Source of the DNA: an uncultured bacterium
GTDB lineage: Bacteria; Cyanobacteriota; Vampirovibrionia; Gastranaerophilales; Gastranaerophilaceae
Assembly (NCBI GenBank): GCA_900551965.1
Contig: URYF01000040.1
Location: 1-13,581 of the forward strand
Direction of reading: 5' to 3'
DNA length: 13,581 bases
The translations under genes were made by a program, and so were the position numbers. How positions within the stretch are numbered: position 1 is the stretch's first letter; every line of letters starts with the position of its first letter. The notes under the pieces are model-generated. The model was not told where the DNA came from. It saw only the letters and a list, made by a program, of their open reading frames with translations, and made no database searches. Shown here in pieces: positions 5,595 to 12,566 of this stretch.

Positions 5595-5981
5595 GTGAAA
5601 AATTTTTTGAAAATATTTTTTATATGTGTATGCTTTTTTATTTCGTTGGCTGCTAATGCCTGCAATATTAACCATGCAAATTTTAATGTTTTCAATCAAC
5701 CATCTGAAATTTCAGCATTGGAAACAAACCCTGCTGAAGAATTTTTAATTTCAGAAGAATGCAGCGAAAACTCAATTGCTGCTCCTAATTCACAAAATCA
5801 CGAAATTTATACGGCAACTTTGAGAAAAAATACACTTACTTCCGGCTCTACTGACAGATCCGCAACCTCTCAAAGATTAACTCAGCAAATTTTTATATCT
5901 AAATATAATAAAATATTGTACAGCTCATCTCATAAAATATCTCCATATTTAAAGAATGAGCTCTGTACCAGGGCTCCTTAA
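5595..5981 (+). CDS. Small exported protein of unknown function
   Basis: A 128-aa protein that I do not recognise. It begins with a strong signal peptide (MKNFLKIFFICVCFFISLAANA), with cleavage expected after ANA at 22, leaving Cys23 as the first mature residue. The sequence before Cys23 is not a good lipobox, so a lipoprotein is unlikely. The mature part is Ser/Thr/Asn-rich and low in structure signals (NTLTSGSTDRSATSQ). Start choice: the GTG at 5595 opens the signal peptide directly but has no SD, while a -10 box sits 7 nt upstream. The mRNA may therefore be leaderless. It ends 57 bp before the OadG-like gene and could be co-transcribed with it. Near its 3' end an imperfect inverted repeat (GTACAGCTCAT and ATGAGCTCTGTAC) lies inside the coding sequence. 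Confidence 0.6.
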   Translation: MKNFLKIFFICVCFFISLAANACNINHANFNVFNQPSEISALETNPAEEFLISEECSENSIAAPNSQNHEIYTATLRKNTLTSGSTDRSATSQRLTQQIFISKYNKILYSSSHKISPYLKNELCTRAP

Positions 5982-5987
5982 CCCTTA

Positions 5988-6013
5988 TATTATCTAACAA
6001 TTTACAGATAATA
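5988..6013. repeat. Inverted repeat upstream of the OadG-like gene
   Basis: TATTATCT (5988-5995) and AGATAATA (6006-6013) form an 8-bp perfect inverted repeat with a 10-nt spacer, ending 25 bp before the ATG at 6039. It is all A/T-rich and has no clean T run. It could be an operator or a weak hairpin between two genes of one transcript. Confidence 0.4.
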
Positions 6014-6038
6014 TTTACAATTTAATAGGAGCAATATA

Positions 6039-6287
6039 ATGAATATCGAATTATTAAAAGAAGGCTTACTTCTTATGATTATTGGTATGGGTGTTGTTTA
6101 TTTCTTCATTGCCGTAATGGTTTGGGTTATGAATCTTAACGCAAAATTTATGAAGATTATTAATAAGTACTTCCCGGAAGAAATTGAGGAAGAAAAACAC
6201 CTGCCGAAAAAAAATAACAACAGTAATGATTTAGAAATAGCACTTGCAATTGCTTGCGCCGTTGCAGAAAGGAGCAAAACATGCTAA
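6039..6287 (+). CDS. OadG-like small membrane subunit (orphan)
   Basis: An 82-aa protein resembling the gamma subunit of sodium-pumping decarboxylases (OadG family). One membrane span (about 8-31, LLLMIIGMGVVYFFIAVMVW) carries the family's GMGVV pattern, followed by a short basic/acidic linker and the typical Ala-rich end IALAIACAVAERSK. In known complexes OadG anchors and assembles the carboxyltransferase OadA with the membrane pump OadB. Neither partner is present here. Instead the gene overlaps the following permease by 7 nt, with the permease SD lying inside its last codons, so the two are probably translationally coupled. AGGAG lies 7 nt before the ATG. The family call is good; its role beside a permease, perhaps as an accessory subunit, is inference. 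Confidence 0.8.
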   Translation: MNIELLKEGLLLMIIGMGVVYFFIAVMVWVMNLNAKFMKIINKYFPEEIEEEKHLPKKNNNSNDLEIALAIACAVAERSKTC

Positions 6288-7600
6288 GCAGTTTTGTATC
6301 CTCTCACAGTGTTATGCTATCTGCAGGATTACTAATCCTGGCTTATATATTTATCGCTTTGGAAAAAATTCCAAAAATGACAATCGCCTTAATCGGAGCC
6401 GCTATTACTATAGTTTTAGGACTTGTCAGCCAAACTAAAATGATTGACGGAATTATAAATCCGCATTACTTTATTAATTTCATTGACTTTAACGTAATAT
6501 TTTTACTTGTTTCAATGATGATAATAGTCTCAATCACTGCTCGAAGCGGTGTATTTAATTGGATTGCAAACAACCTTCTAAAGTTAACAAAAGGTCATCC
6601 GGTTAAAGTTTTATTTGCATTAGGCATTTTTACAGCAGTTACCAGCGCATTTTTAGATAACGTTACAACAGTTATCCTGATTATGCCTATAACTTTTGCT
6701 ATTGCCCGCAAACTTGATATCGACCCTGTTCCGTATTTGTTAACAGAAATATTTGCTTCAAATATCGGAGGAACAGCTACCCTCATCGGGGATCCGCCAA
6801 ATATTATCATTGGCAGTGCCGGCGGCTTATCCTTTATGGATTTTATAAAAGAATTAACTCCGGCTATTATCGTTATAATGGCTTTAGTTATGATTGTATT
6901 GGCACTTATATTTAAGAAAAAACTTGTTGCCGCTCCTGAAAAAATCAGCGAAGCTGCAAATATTGATAACAGCAAAACAATCACAGATAAAAATCTTATG
7001 ATTAGATCTACAATTGTTCTTGCTTTGGTAATTCTAGGGTTTATGACACATGATATTACTCATATTGAAACCTGCGTTGCTGCATTATTAGGCGCAAGTT
7101 TCCTGCTTATTTTTGAAAAACCAAACGAAATATTGAAAGATGTTGAATGGAATACAATATTCTTCTTTATAGGTTTATTTATTATAATAGGCGGATTGGA
7201 AGCTTCCGGCGGAATTAAGCTTATGGCTGAATGGATTTTGAAAGTAACCCAAGGAAGCCAAGCTGCAACTTCTATGCTTATTTTATGGGCATCAGGTATT
7301 ATTTCAGGGATTATTGATAATATTCCATACACAGCAACTATGGCACCAATGCTTGTTGAAATAGAAAAAACCATGGGTGATGTTTATACATATCCTCTAT
7401 GGTGGTCTTTATCACTGGGTGCTTGTCTTGGAGGAAACATGACAATTATCGGTGCTGCCGCTAATGTTATTGTTTCTGAAAATGCAAATAAAGAAGGTCA
7501 TCCGATTTCATTTATGAGATTTTTAAAATATGGTGTCCTTGTTGTTACTATATCACTAATTGTAAGTTCTGCTTACATTTATTTAAGATTTTTAAAATAG
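6281..7600 (+). CDS. ArsB/NhaD-type ion transporter (IT superfamily permease)
   Basis: A 439-aa integral membrane protein with about 11-12 hydrophobic spans in two related halves. Each half carries the conserved motifs: SAFLDNVTTV (122-131) with NIGGTATLIGDPPN (161-174), then SGIIDNIPYTAT (342-353) with GGNMTIIGAAAN (384-395). These define the ArsB/NhaD/CitM-like ion transporter superfamily. Members extrude arsenite, exchange Na+ for H+, or move anions such as dicarboxylates. The substrate cannot be read from sequence, and no arsenic genes are nearby. The start is the ATG at 6281, with AAAGGAG 6 nt upstream. It overlaps the OadG-like gene before it, and its stop overlaps the SD of the 52-aa gene after it, so all three are likely translated together from one mRNA. 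Confidence 0.9.
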   Translation: MLSSFVSSHSVMLSAGLLILAYIFIALEKIPKMTIALIGAAITIVLGLVSQTKMIDGIINPHYFINFIDFNVIFLLVSMMIIVSITARSGVFNWIANNLLKLTKGHPVKVLFALGIFTAVTSAFLDNVTTVILIMPITFAIARKLDIDPVPYLLTEIFASNIGGTATLIGDPPNIIIGSAGGLSFMDFIKELTPAIIVIMALVMIVLALIFKKKLVAAPEKISEAANIDNSKTITDKNLMIRSTIVLALVILGFMTHDITHIETCVAALLGASFLLIFEKPNEILKDVEWNTIFFFIGLFIIIGGLEASGGIKLMAEWILKVTQGSQAATSMLILWASGIISGIIDNIPYTATMAPMLVEIEKTMGDVYTYPLWWSLSLGACLGGNMTIIGAAANVIVSENANKEGHPISFMRFLKYGVLVVTISLIVSSAYIYLRFLK

Positions 7601-7608
7601 GAGAAACA

Positions 7609-7767
7609 ATGGAAAATAATATAAATACTCAAACTAATATTAATTCAAAATCCATATCGGGTAAAGGCTATGCCGACAGTAAAGGTACGGGCGCTTTAAG
7701 CACTTTAATTTTTACCGCAATAGTAACAATTATTATGATTATTCTTGCATATTTTAAAGGCAGTTAA
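7609..7767 (+). CDS. 52-aa single-span membrane protein
   Basis: A short gene easily missed by length cut-offs. It encodes 52 residues: a polar Asn/Ser/Lys/Gly-rich head (MENNINTQTNINSKSISGKG), then one strong membrane span (about 29-48, ALSTLIFTAIVTIIMIILAY) and a short basic end (FKGS). The head is expected in the cytoplasm or periplasm depending on topology; the Lys at both ends does not settle it. AGGAG overlaps the permease stop and lies 5 nt before the ATG, so translation is probably coupled. It sits between a permease and a Na/Pi cotransporter, which suggests an accessory subunit. I do not recognise the family. Confidence 0.75.
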   Translation: MENNINTQTNINSKSISGKGYADSKGTGALSTLIFTAIVTIIMIILAYFKGS

Positions 7768-7775
7768 TTATTTAT

Positions 7776-7805
7776 GCGGCAGGTTGATATCTATTAACCT
7801 GCCGC
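7776..7805. repeat. Perfect intergenic hairpin before the NptA-like gene
   Basis: GCGGCAGGTT (7776-7785) and AACCTGCCGC (7796-7805) form a 10-bp perfect, G/C-rich stem with a 10-nt loop. No T run follows on either strand, so it is not a standard terminator. It lies 8 bp after the 52-aa gene and 32 bp before the next ATG. It may shield the upstream mRNA from decay or mark a processing point, allowing the two parts of the operon to differ in level. Confidence 0.75.
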
Positions 7806-7837
7806 TATTACAAATAGACAAAAAAGGGAATAACACC

Positions 7838-9595
7838 ATGGAAAAATTTGACATATTCAGCATATTACAACTACTTGGAGGACTTGCATTTTTCCTCTAC
7901 GGTATTTATATAATGTCTTCAGGTCTTGAAAAAATTGCCGGCGGCAAATTAGAAAAAATACTTAAAACGATGACATCAAGCCCTGCTAAAGGTTTGATTT
8001 TAGGAGCCGGGATTACTGCAGTTATCCAGAGTTCATCAGCTGTTACCGTAATGCTTGTCGGACTTGTTAACTCCGGTATTATGAAATTATCACAGGCTAT
8101 CGGAGTTATTATGGGTTCTAACATTGGAACAACCATTACTGCTTGGATTTTGAGTTTATCAGGAATCCAAAGTGATAACGTTTTTATAAGGCTGTTTAAA
8201 CCGGAATCATTTACTCCATTGTTAGCACTCATTGGTGTTATTATGATTTTTGCAGCCAGGTCAAATAAAAACAAAAACACAGGAAGCGTACTTCTTGGAT
8301 TTTCAATCCTTATGACCGGTATGATTTTCATGAGTACGTCAATGGAACCGCTTTCTCATTCTCCAAAATTTATTGAGCTGTTAACATTATTCAAAAACCC
8401 AATATTTGGGGTTATTGTCGGAACAGTAATAACTGCAGTTATCCAAAGCTCAGCAGCCTCTGTAGGTATGCTGCAAGCCCTTGTTATGAAAGTTGATATG
8501 ACATATTCTATGGCACTGCCGATTATTATGGGACAAAATATCGGAACTTGTATTACCGCAATAATCTCAAGTATCGGTGTTAACTCAAACGCTAGAAAGG
8601 TTGCCGTCGTTCACGTTATATTCAATATTATAGGAACTGTTATATTTCTATCAGCTTATGAACTCGTTAGATTATTGTTTAATCTTCCTTTTATGAATAC
8701 GAATATTAACCCTGCAGGTATCGCAATCCTACACTCTACATTTAATATCTGTACAACAATTCTGCTATTCCCGTTTATTAAACAGTTAGAACAAATTGCA
8801 CACTTTATTATAAAAGATACAAAAACCGAAAAAAACGAAGTTTTCCTGGACGAAAGACTTTTACTATCTCCGGAACTTGCGGCATTAGAAGTTAACCAAA
8901 AAGTAATTAAGATGGCTAAACTTGTAAAAAATAATGTCCTTTATGCAACAAAACAGCTTAAAAATTATCAGTATAAGAAGGCTGAAGTTATAAATAAAAA
9001 CGAACAACGAATTGATATTTTTGAAGATAAAATGGAAGCTTATCTGGTAAAAGCTTCAAATAAAGAACTTTCTGAAGAAACAGGAAATTCTATTGCCAGA
9101 CTACTTCTTATTATCGGGGATTACGAACGAATAGGCGATCATGCTATAAATATTTTAAATCTTGCTCAAGAGAAAAAGAATAAAAATATGGAGTTTTCTC
9201 CGGAGCTGGCAAGCGATATCCGTATTATTGTCAGTGCAATTTTAGAAGTACTATTCCTCACAACAGAATCATTTACATACAATAATACAACTTTGGCTCT
9301 AAAAATTGAACCGCTTGAACAGGTAATTGATAAATTAATTCTAAAAGCTAAAAACAGACATATTAAAAGGATTCAATATGGAGAATACCCGATTGAATTA
9401 GATTTTATTATCTCTGAATTATTTAATGATTTTGAAAGAATTTCTGATCATTGTTCAAATATCGCAGCTTCAATATTAAAAGCAAAAGATTCAACAATTG
9501 ATAAACACGAATTCTTAAAACAACTAAAATCCTATGATAATGTAGAATTTAGTAAATCTTATGATGATTACAAAGAAAAATACGCTTTGGTATAA
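7838..9595 (+). CDS. Na+/phosphate cotransporter family protein with PhoU-like tail
   Basis: A 585-aa protein of the bacterial NptA/YjbB type. The N-terminal part (about 8-318) holds two inverted Na/Pi-cotransporter repeats, each with the QSS signature: VIQSSSAVT (62-70) with GSNIGTTITA (93-102), and VIQSSAASV (201-209) with GQNIGTCITA (232-241). The C-terminal part (about 345-565) is helical and PhoU-like, with ERIGDHAINI and a matching ERISDHCSNI that may bind metal or phosphate. Family members move phosphate with sodium, in some species outward. The start is the ATG at 7838, with AGGGAA about 8 nt upstream. A TTG start 31 codons earlier would overlap the 52-aa gene and read through the hairpin, so I reject it. 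It is probably the last gene of the operon, ending at the terminator at 9636. Confidence 0.93.
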   Translation: MEKFDIFSILQLLGGLAFFLYGIYIMSSGLEKIAGGKLEKILKTMTSSPAKGLILGAGITAVIQSSSAVTVMLVGLVNSGIMKLSQAIGVIMGSNIGTTITAWILSLSGIQSDNVFIRLFKPESFTPLLALIGVIMIFAARSNKNKNTGSVLLGFSILMTGMIFMSTSMEPLSHSPKFIELLTLFKNPIFGVIVGTVITAVIQSSAASVGMLQALVMKVDMTYSMALPIIMGQNIGTCITAIISSIGVNSNARKVAVVHVIFNIIGTVIFLSAYELVRLLFNLPFMNTNINPAGIAILHSTFNICTTILLFPFIKQLEQIAHFIIKDTKTEKNEVFLDERLLLSPELAALEVNQKVIKMAKLVKNNVLYATKQLKNYQYKKAEVINKNEQRIDIFEDKMEAYLVKASNKELSEETGNSIARLLLIIGDYERIGDHAINILNLAQEKKNKNMEFSPELASDIRIIVSAILEVLFLTTESFTYNNTTLALKIEPLEQVIDKLILKAKNRHIKRIQYGEYPIELDFIISELFNDFERISDHCSNIAASILKAKDSTIDKHEFLKQLKSYDNVEFSKSYDDYKEKYALV

Positions 9596-9635
9596 AATCT
9601 GCATTCGTAAAAATAAATATACCAAATAATCGCAC

Positions 9636-9666
9636 GGCAGCCATAAATGACTGCCTTTTCTTTATT
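9636..9666 (+). terminator. Terminator after the NptA-like gene
   Basis: GGCAG (9636-9640) pairs with CTGCC (9651-9655), extended inside by CAT/ATG across a mismatch, followed by TTTTCTTTATT. The opposite strand lacks a T tract, so it serves the + strand operon and separates it from the converging minus-strand gene. Confidence 0.7.
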
Positions 9667-9674
9667 AGTAATGT

Positions 9675-10241
9675 CTATGGAATCTGCTTTTGAACAATTG
9701 GCGGAATCGGTGAGATAATCAATTTTTCCATATAATCATCATTGATACTTTTTACCTCATGCCCGATACTTGTAATCTCTTCTTTTGTATTAAATACATA
9801 TTTTTTAGCAAATCGCAAAATCATCATTCCTTTTTTTGGATGCTTTTCATATTTGCAAATATGATAGATAAAAAACGTTTTATCATTTTGAACAATATTT
9901 TCTAAATAACTTAACAGTGCAATATCTTGTTTTTTATTTTGGATAAACTTCAACAGTAAAAAGTTTTCCTTTTCTCCAATTTTTTTATCAAATTCTGCCG
10001 CATATTTTAAAGGATTTGAAACTTCAGGATAATAATAAATACCAACCATACTTGTCCAATAATCACGGTCCTCTTTTGGCTGAAAATACTCGTTTTCAAC
10101 CACCTTATTTGCCGGTGATATATCACTGTATTTTAAATGATAAATACTGTCATTAAAATGGATATTTTCAGCATTAGCAACCTGGGTAAACAAAAAATAA
10201 ACAACAAATAATATTAGATAAGTTAAAACAAATTTTCGCAT
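9675..10241 (-). CDS. Exported protein of unknown function, 188 aa
   Basis: I do not recognise this protein. It starts with a signal peptide (MRKFVLTYLILFVVYFLFTQVANA, cleavage expected after ANA at 24). The mature 164 residues are soluble, rich in Lys, Tyr and Ile, with no Cys pair, repeat or obvious catalytic motif; one segment reads WTSMVGIYYYPE and the end is Pro-rich (ISPIPPIVQKQIP). The start is the ATG at 10241 (GGAG 8 nt upstream), which gives a clean signal peptide. An in-frame ATG 11 codons earlier would add a second basic stretch and has no better SD. It lies 80 bp downstream of the aminotransferase with no terminator between, so read-through from that operon is possible. It converges with the NptA-like gene. 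Confidence 0.75.
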   Translation of the reverse strand: MRKFVLTYLILFVVYFLFTQVANAENIHFNDSIYHLKYSDISPANKVVENEYFQPKEDRDYWTSMVGIYYYPEVSNPLKYAAEFDKKIGEKENFLLLKFIQNKKQDIALLSYLENIVQNDKTFFIYHICKYEKHPKKGMMILRFAKKYVFNTKEEITSIGHEVKSINDDYMEKLIISPIPPIVQKQIP

Positions 10242-10268
10242 ACAAATTCTCCGAATAAAATAATTTAA

Positions 10269-10291
10269 CCGCAAAAATCATCCGCAAAAAT
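10269..10291. repeat. Two direct 10-bp repeats upstream of the exported protein
   Basis: CCGCAAAAAT occurs at 10269-10278 and again at 10282-10291, a 13-bp period, about 28-50 bp before the ATG at 10241. Its position fits a regulator binding site, or the -35 region of a weak promoter (TTGCGG on the minus strand). It could be chance in A-rich DNA. Confidence 0.35.
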
Positions 10292-10321
10292 TCTCCAATC
10301 AGGCTAGTAAATAGGATAACT

Positions 10322-11491
10322 CTAAGAGTTTTTACGCAGACGAGTTATAAAAGATTCCAATCGCCCGATTGCAATTTTTAAAGTTTCAAGAGAATACGCA
10401 TAAGATATTCTCAAAAAACCTTCCCCGCAATCACCAAATGCCGTACCAGGAACCAGTGCAACTTTTTCTTCCTGTAAAAATCTGGTTGCAAATTCTTCAC
10501 TTGTCATTCCAAACTCTTTTATGCATGGAAAAACATAAAATGCACCAAACGGTTCAAAACAATCAAGCCCCATGTTTTTAAATGCATTCATTAAAAAACG
10601 TCTGCGCTGGTTGTAGGATTTGCGCATTGCTTCAACATCATCATCGCCATTGCGCAAAGCTTCTACTGCTGCATACTGGCTTGTTGTCGGTGCACACATT
10701 ATCGCAAATTGATGAATCTTTGTCATCTGTTTGATAATATCTTTTGGACCGCACGCATACCCAAGCCGCCAGCCGGTCATTGCATAAGCTTTTGAAAAAC
10801 CGTTTATTAAAATTGTGCGTTCCTTCATTCCCTCTATTGACGCAATCGAAACATGTTTATCCTTATAGGTCAGTGCCGAATAAATTTCATCAGACATCAC
10901 TAAGATATCATTTTCAATAATAATTTTAGAAATAGCCTTCAAATCATCAAATTCCATAATAGATCCGGTCGGATTGTTCGGGTAAGGCAAAATTAATACT
11001 TTCGTTTTATCTGTAATCGCAGATTTTAATTCTTCTACAGTCAGCCTGAATTCATTTTCAGCTTTTAAATTTATAATAACCGGCTTACCGCCTGCTAAAA
11101 CCGTACAAGGTTCATACGAAACGTAAGACGGCTGAGGAATAATAACCTCATCTCCAGGATTCAAAACCGCGCGAAGGCCGATATCAATAGCCTCAGAACC
11201 TCCCACAGTCACAATAATTTCATCATCGGGATTATATGTAATCCCTTGAGTACGATTCATATAATTAGAAATCTCTATCCTTAAATCCTTTAACCCGGCA
11301 TTTGAAGTATAAAAAGTTTTTCCGCGTTCAAACGCGTATATACCTTCATCTCTGATATGCCATGGCGTATCAAAATCAGGTTCTCCAACACCTAATGATA
11401 TCGCATCTTTCATTTCACTTACGATATCAAAAAATTTTCTTATTCCTGATGGTTTTATACTAACAACTGTATCAGAAAGGAAATTCCTCAT
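10322..11491 (-). CDS. Pyridoxal-phosphate aminotransferase, class I/II (AlaT/YugH-like)
   Basis: A 389-aa fold-type I aminotransferase. Visible landmarks: GVGEPDF (34-40), the phosphate/ring region GGSEAID (97-103), PYPNNPTG (169-176) with the Asn that contacts PLP, SDEIYS (200-205) with the ring Asp201 and Tyr204, the Schiff-base Lys234 in GFSKAYAMTGWR, and the substrate-carboxylate Arg361 in FLRISYA. All expected residues are present. Such enzymes move amino groups between alanine, aspartate or aromatic amino acids and 2-oxoglutarate. The start codon overlaps the stop of the Lrp-type regulator by 4 nt (ATGA). That pair matches alaR-alaT (yugG-yugH) of B. subtilis, so alanine is the favoured substrate, but this rests on context and sequence cannot exclude aspartate or aromatic substrates. 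Confidence 0.93.
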   Translation of the reverse strand: MRNFLSDTVVSIKPSGIRKFFDIVSEMKDAISLGVGEPDFDTPWHIRDEGIYAFERGKTFYTSNAGLKDLRIEISNYMNRTQGITYNPDDEIIVTVGGSEAIDIGLRAVLNPGDEVIIPQPSYVSYEPCTVLAGGKPVIINLKAENEFRLTVEELKSAITDKTKVLILPYPNNPTGSIMEFDDLKAISKIIIENDILVMSDEIYSALTYKDKHVSIASIEGMKERTILINGFSKAYAMTGWRLGYACGPKDIIKQMTKIHQFAIMCAPTTSQYAAVEALRNGDDDVEAMRKSYNQRRRFLMNAFKNMGLDCFEPFGAFYVFPCIKEFGMTSEEFATRFLQEEKVALVPGTAFGDCGEGFLRISYAYSLETLKIAIGRLESFITRLRKNS

Positions 11492-11970
11492 GGGGTGATA
11501 ACCTCTCTTTCATCTTTTTCTTCCCTGTTCAAAATTGTCCCGTGATCTTTATACTTTTTCAAAATAAAATGAGTTGCAGTACTCAAAACACTGTCAAGTG
11601 TTGATAATTTATCTGAAACAAACCCCGCAATCTCTTTTAATGTTTTTTCTTCCAAAATAACCAACAAATCGTATCCGCCAGAAATCAAATATACAGCCTT
11701 AACCTCCGGATAATTATAAATCCTTTCTGCAATATTATCAAACCCGCGTCCGCGCTGCGGCGTTACCTTAACCTCAATCAGTGCCATAACCTTTTCAATA
11801 GAAGTCTTTTCCCAATTGATAAGCGTATGATATCCGCAAATAACCCCCTCTTTTTCCAAAGCTGATAACTCTTCTAAAACTTGCTCCTCACTAACCCCAA
11901 GCAAAACAGCCAGTTCTGAAAAATCTATTCTGCTGTTTTTTTCAATAATCGACAGTAATTCTTCTTTCAT
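11488..11970 (-). CDS. Lrp/AsnC-family transcriptional regulator
   Basis: A protein of about 160 aa. The N-terminal winged helix-turn-helix (about 3-50) includes RIDFSELAVLLGVSEEQVLEEL and KEGVICGYHTLINW. The C-terminal RAM/AsnC ligand-binding domain (about 60-140) contains VMALIEVKVTPQRG and VYLISGGYDLLVI, where the G-YD motif is typical. Such proteins form octamers and sense amino acids. It overlaps the aminotransferase by 4 nt and probably controls its own operon, as AlaR does. The start is uncertain by two codons: the ATG at 11970 has GGAG at a 6-nt spacing and fits a transcript starting just upstream, while the ATG at 11976 would rely on AGGAGG 12 nt away. I prefer 11970. The charged tail (LNREEKDEREVITP) is longer than usual. 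Confidence 0.93.
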   Translation of the reverse strand: MKEELLSIIEKNSRIDFSELAVLLGVSEEQVLEELSALEKEGVICGYHTLINWEKTSIEKVMALIEVKVTPQRGRGFDNIAERIYNYPEVKAVYLISGGYDLLVILEEKTLKEIAGFVSDKLSTLDSVLSTATHFILKKYKDHGTILNREEKDEREVITP

Positions 11971-11996
11971 TCTCATCTCCCGTAAGTTCCTCCTTA

Positions 11997-12025
11997 ATTA
12001 TAACAAAAAATCACTTATTTATATA
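11997..12025 (-). promoter_or_regulatory. Promoter of the Lrp-type regulator/aminotransferase operon
   Basis: On the minus strand a perfect TATAAT lies at 11997-12002, with a weak -35 TATATA (12020-12025) at a 17-bp spacing. The predicted start near 11989 leaves a leader of about 18 nt that keeps GGGAG but cuts into AGGAGG, which supports the start at 11970. Confidence 0.5.
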
Positions 12026-12049
12026 GTTTTAATCAAAATATTAATTTTA

Positions 12050-12081
12050 AAAGGCGGATTACAAATTTGTAATCCGCCTTT
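12050..12081 (-). terminator. Perfect 32-nt palindrome, terminator of the 12115-12447 gene
   Basis: AAAGGCGGATTACAAA (12050-12065) is followed directly by its reverse complement (12066-12081), a stem of up to 16 bp. It starts 33 bp past the stop of the minus-strand gene and ends in TTTT on that strand. The T run is short but the stem is strong. On the + strand it ends in TTTAATCTTATTT and could work there too. Confidence 0.75.
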
Positions 12082-12114
12082 AATCTTATTTCCTATTATT
12101 TTATAAGAATTTTA

Positions 12115-12447
12115 TTAAGCTAAAATATCTATTGCTCGTTCAGGTATAGCAGCTTCCGGAATACCGTGAGATTTTGCATAGCTTACTGCTGCTTCATTTC
12201 TTTTTGGAAGGATATCTCCAAAAAGTTCTGCAATAGCTTCATTTTTAGAATTATTTACAGAAGCTGAAATTAGTCCATAAGGGCTTGTGTATTCATTTTT
12301 AGCAACTTTTGGAGCGGCAGCTGATTCTGCAAAAATTTTACCTACACCCAAATATTCATGAGTTTTATCTGCAACAGCTTCACCAACAGTCTTTACACCT
12401 TTAGTCAGCATTGCTTCTCTGCCGGTGAATGTTAATCCATTAATCAT
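12115..12447 (-). CDS. Small hypothetical protein, 110 aa
   Basis: I do not recognise this protein. It is 110 residues, soluble, with no signal peptide. It is Ala- and Glu-rich with likely helices: TKGVKTVGEAVADKTHEYL (15-33) and SKNEAIAELFGDILPKRNEAAVSYAKSHG (67-95). Between them lies NEYTSPYGLISAS (51-63), whose YTSPYG resembles the YGSPFD and NGSPFD of the genes at 2533 and 3702. AAGG lies about 8 nt before the ATG. It is a single-gene unit: a terminator palindrome follows at 12050-12081 and 119 bp separate it from the gene upstream. No clear promoter boxes are visible in that gap, apart from the small palindrome ACTTTAAAGT near 12490. Confidence 0.7.
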   Translation of the reverse strand: MINGLTFTGREAMLTKGVKTVGEAVADKTHEYLGVGKIFAESAAAPKVAKNEYTSPYGLISASVNNSKNEAIAELFGDILPKRNEAAVSYAKSHGIPEAAIPERAIDILA

Positions 12448-12566
12448 TTTTTTACCTTCTTTTCTTTTTTGTTTTTACTGAGTACATTAACTTTAAAGTC
12501 TGTAAAAGAAAAACTTGTTAAATTAAAGAAATTAACGTTACAATAGTTAATATAACCAACAAATTT

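Noticed and set aside
7745..7837. TTG start at 7745 for the Na/Pi cotransporter
   Set aside because: It would overlap the 52-aa gene and read through the 7776-7805 hairpin. The ATG at 7838 has an SD and matches the family N-terminus.
6595..8331. Long minus-strand frames opposite the permease and cotransporter genes
   Set aside because: They are antisense frames over highly conserved transporter coding sequence, without start signals.
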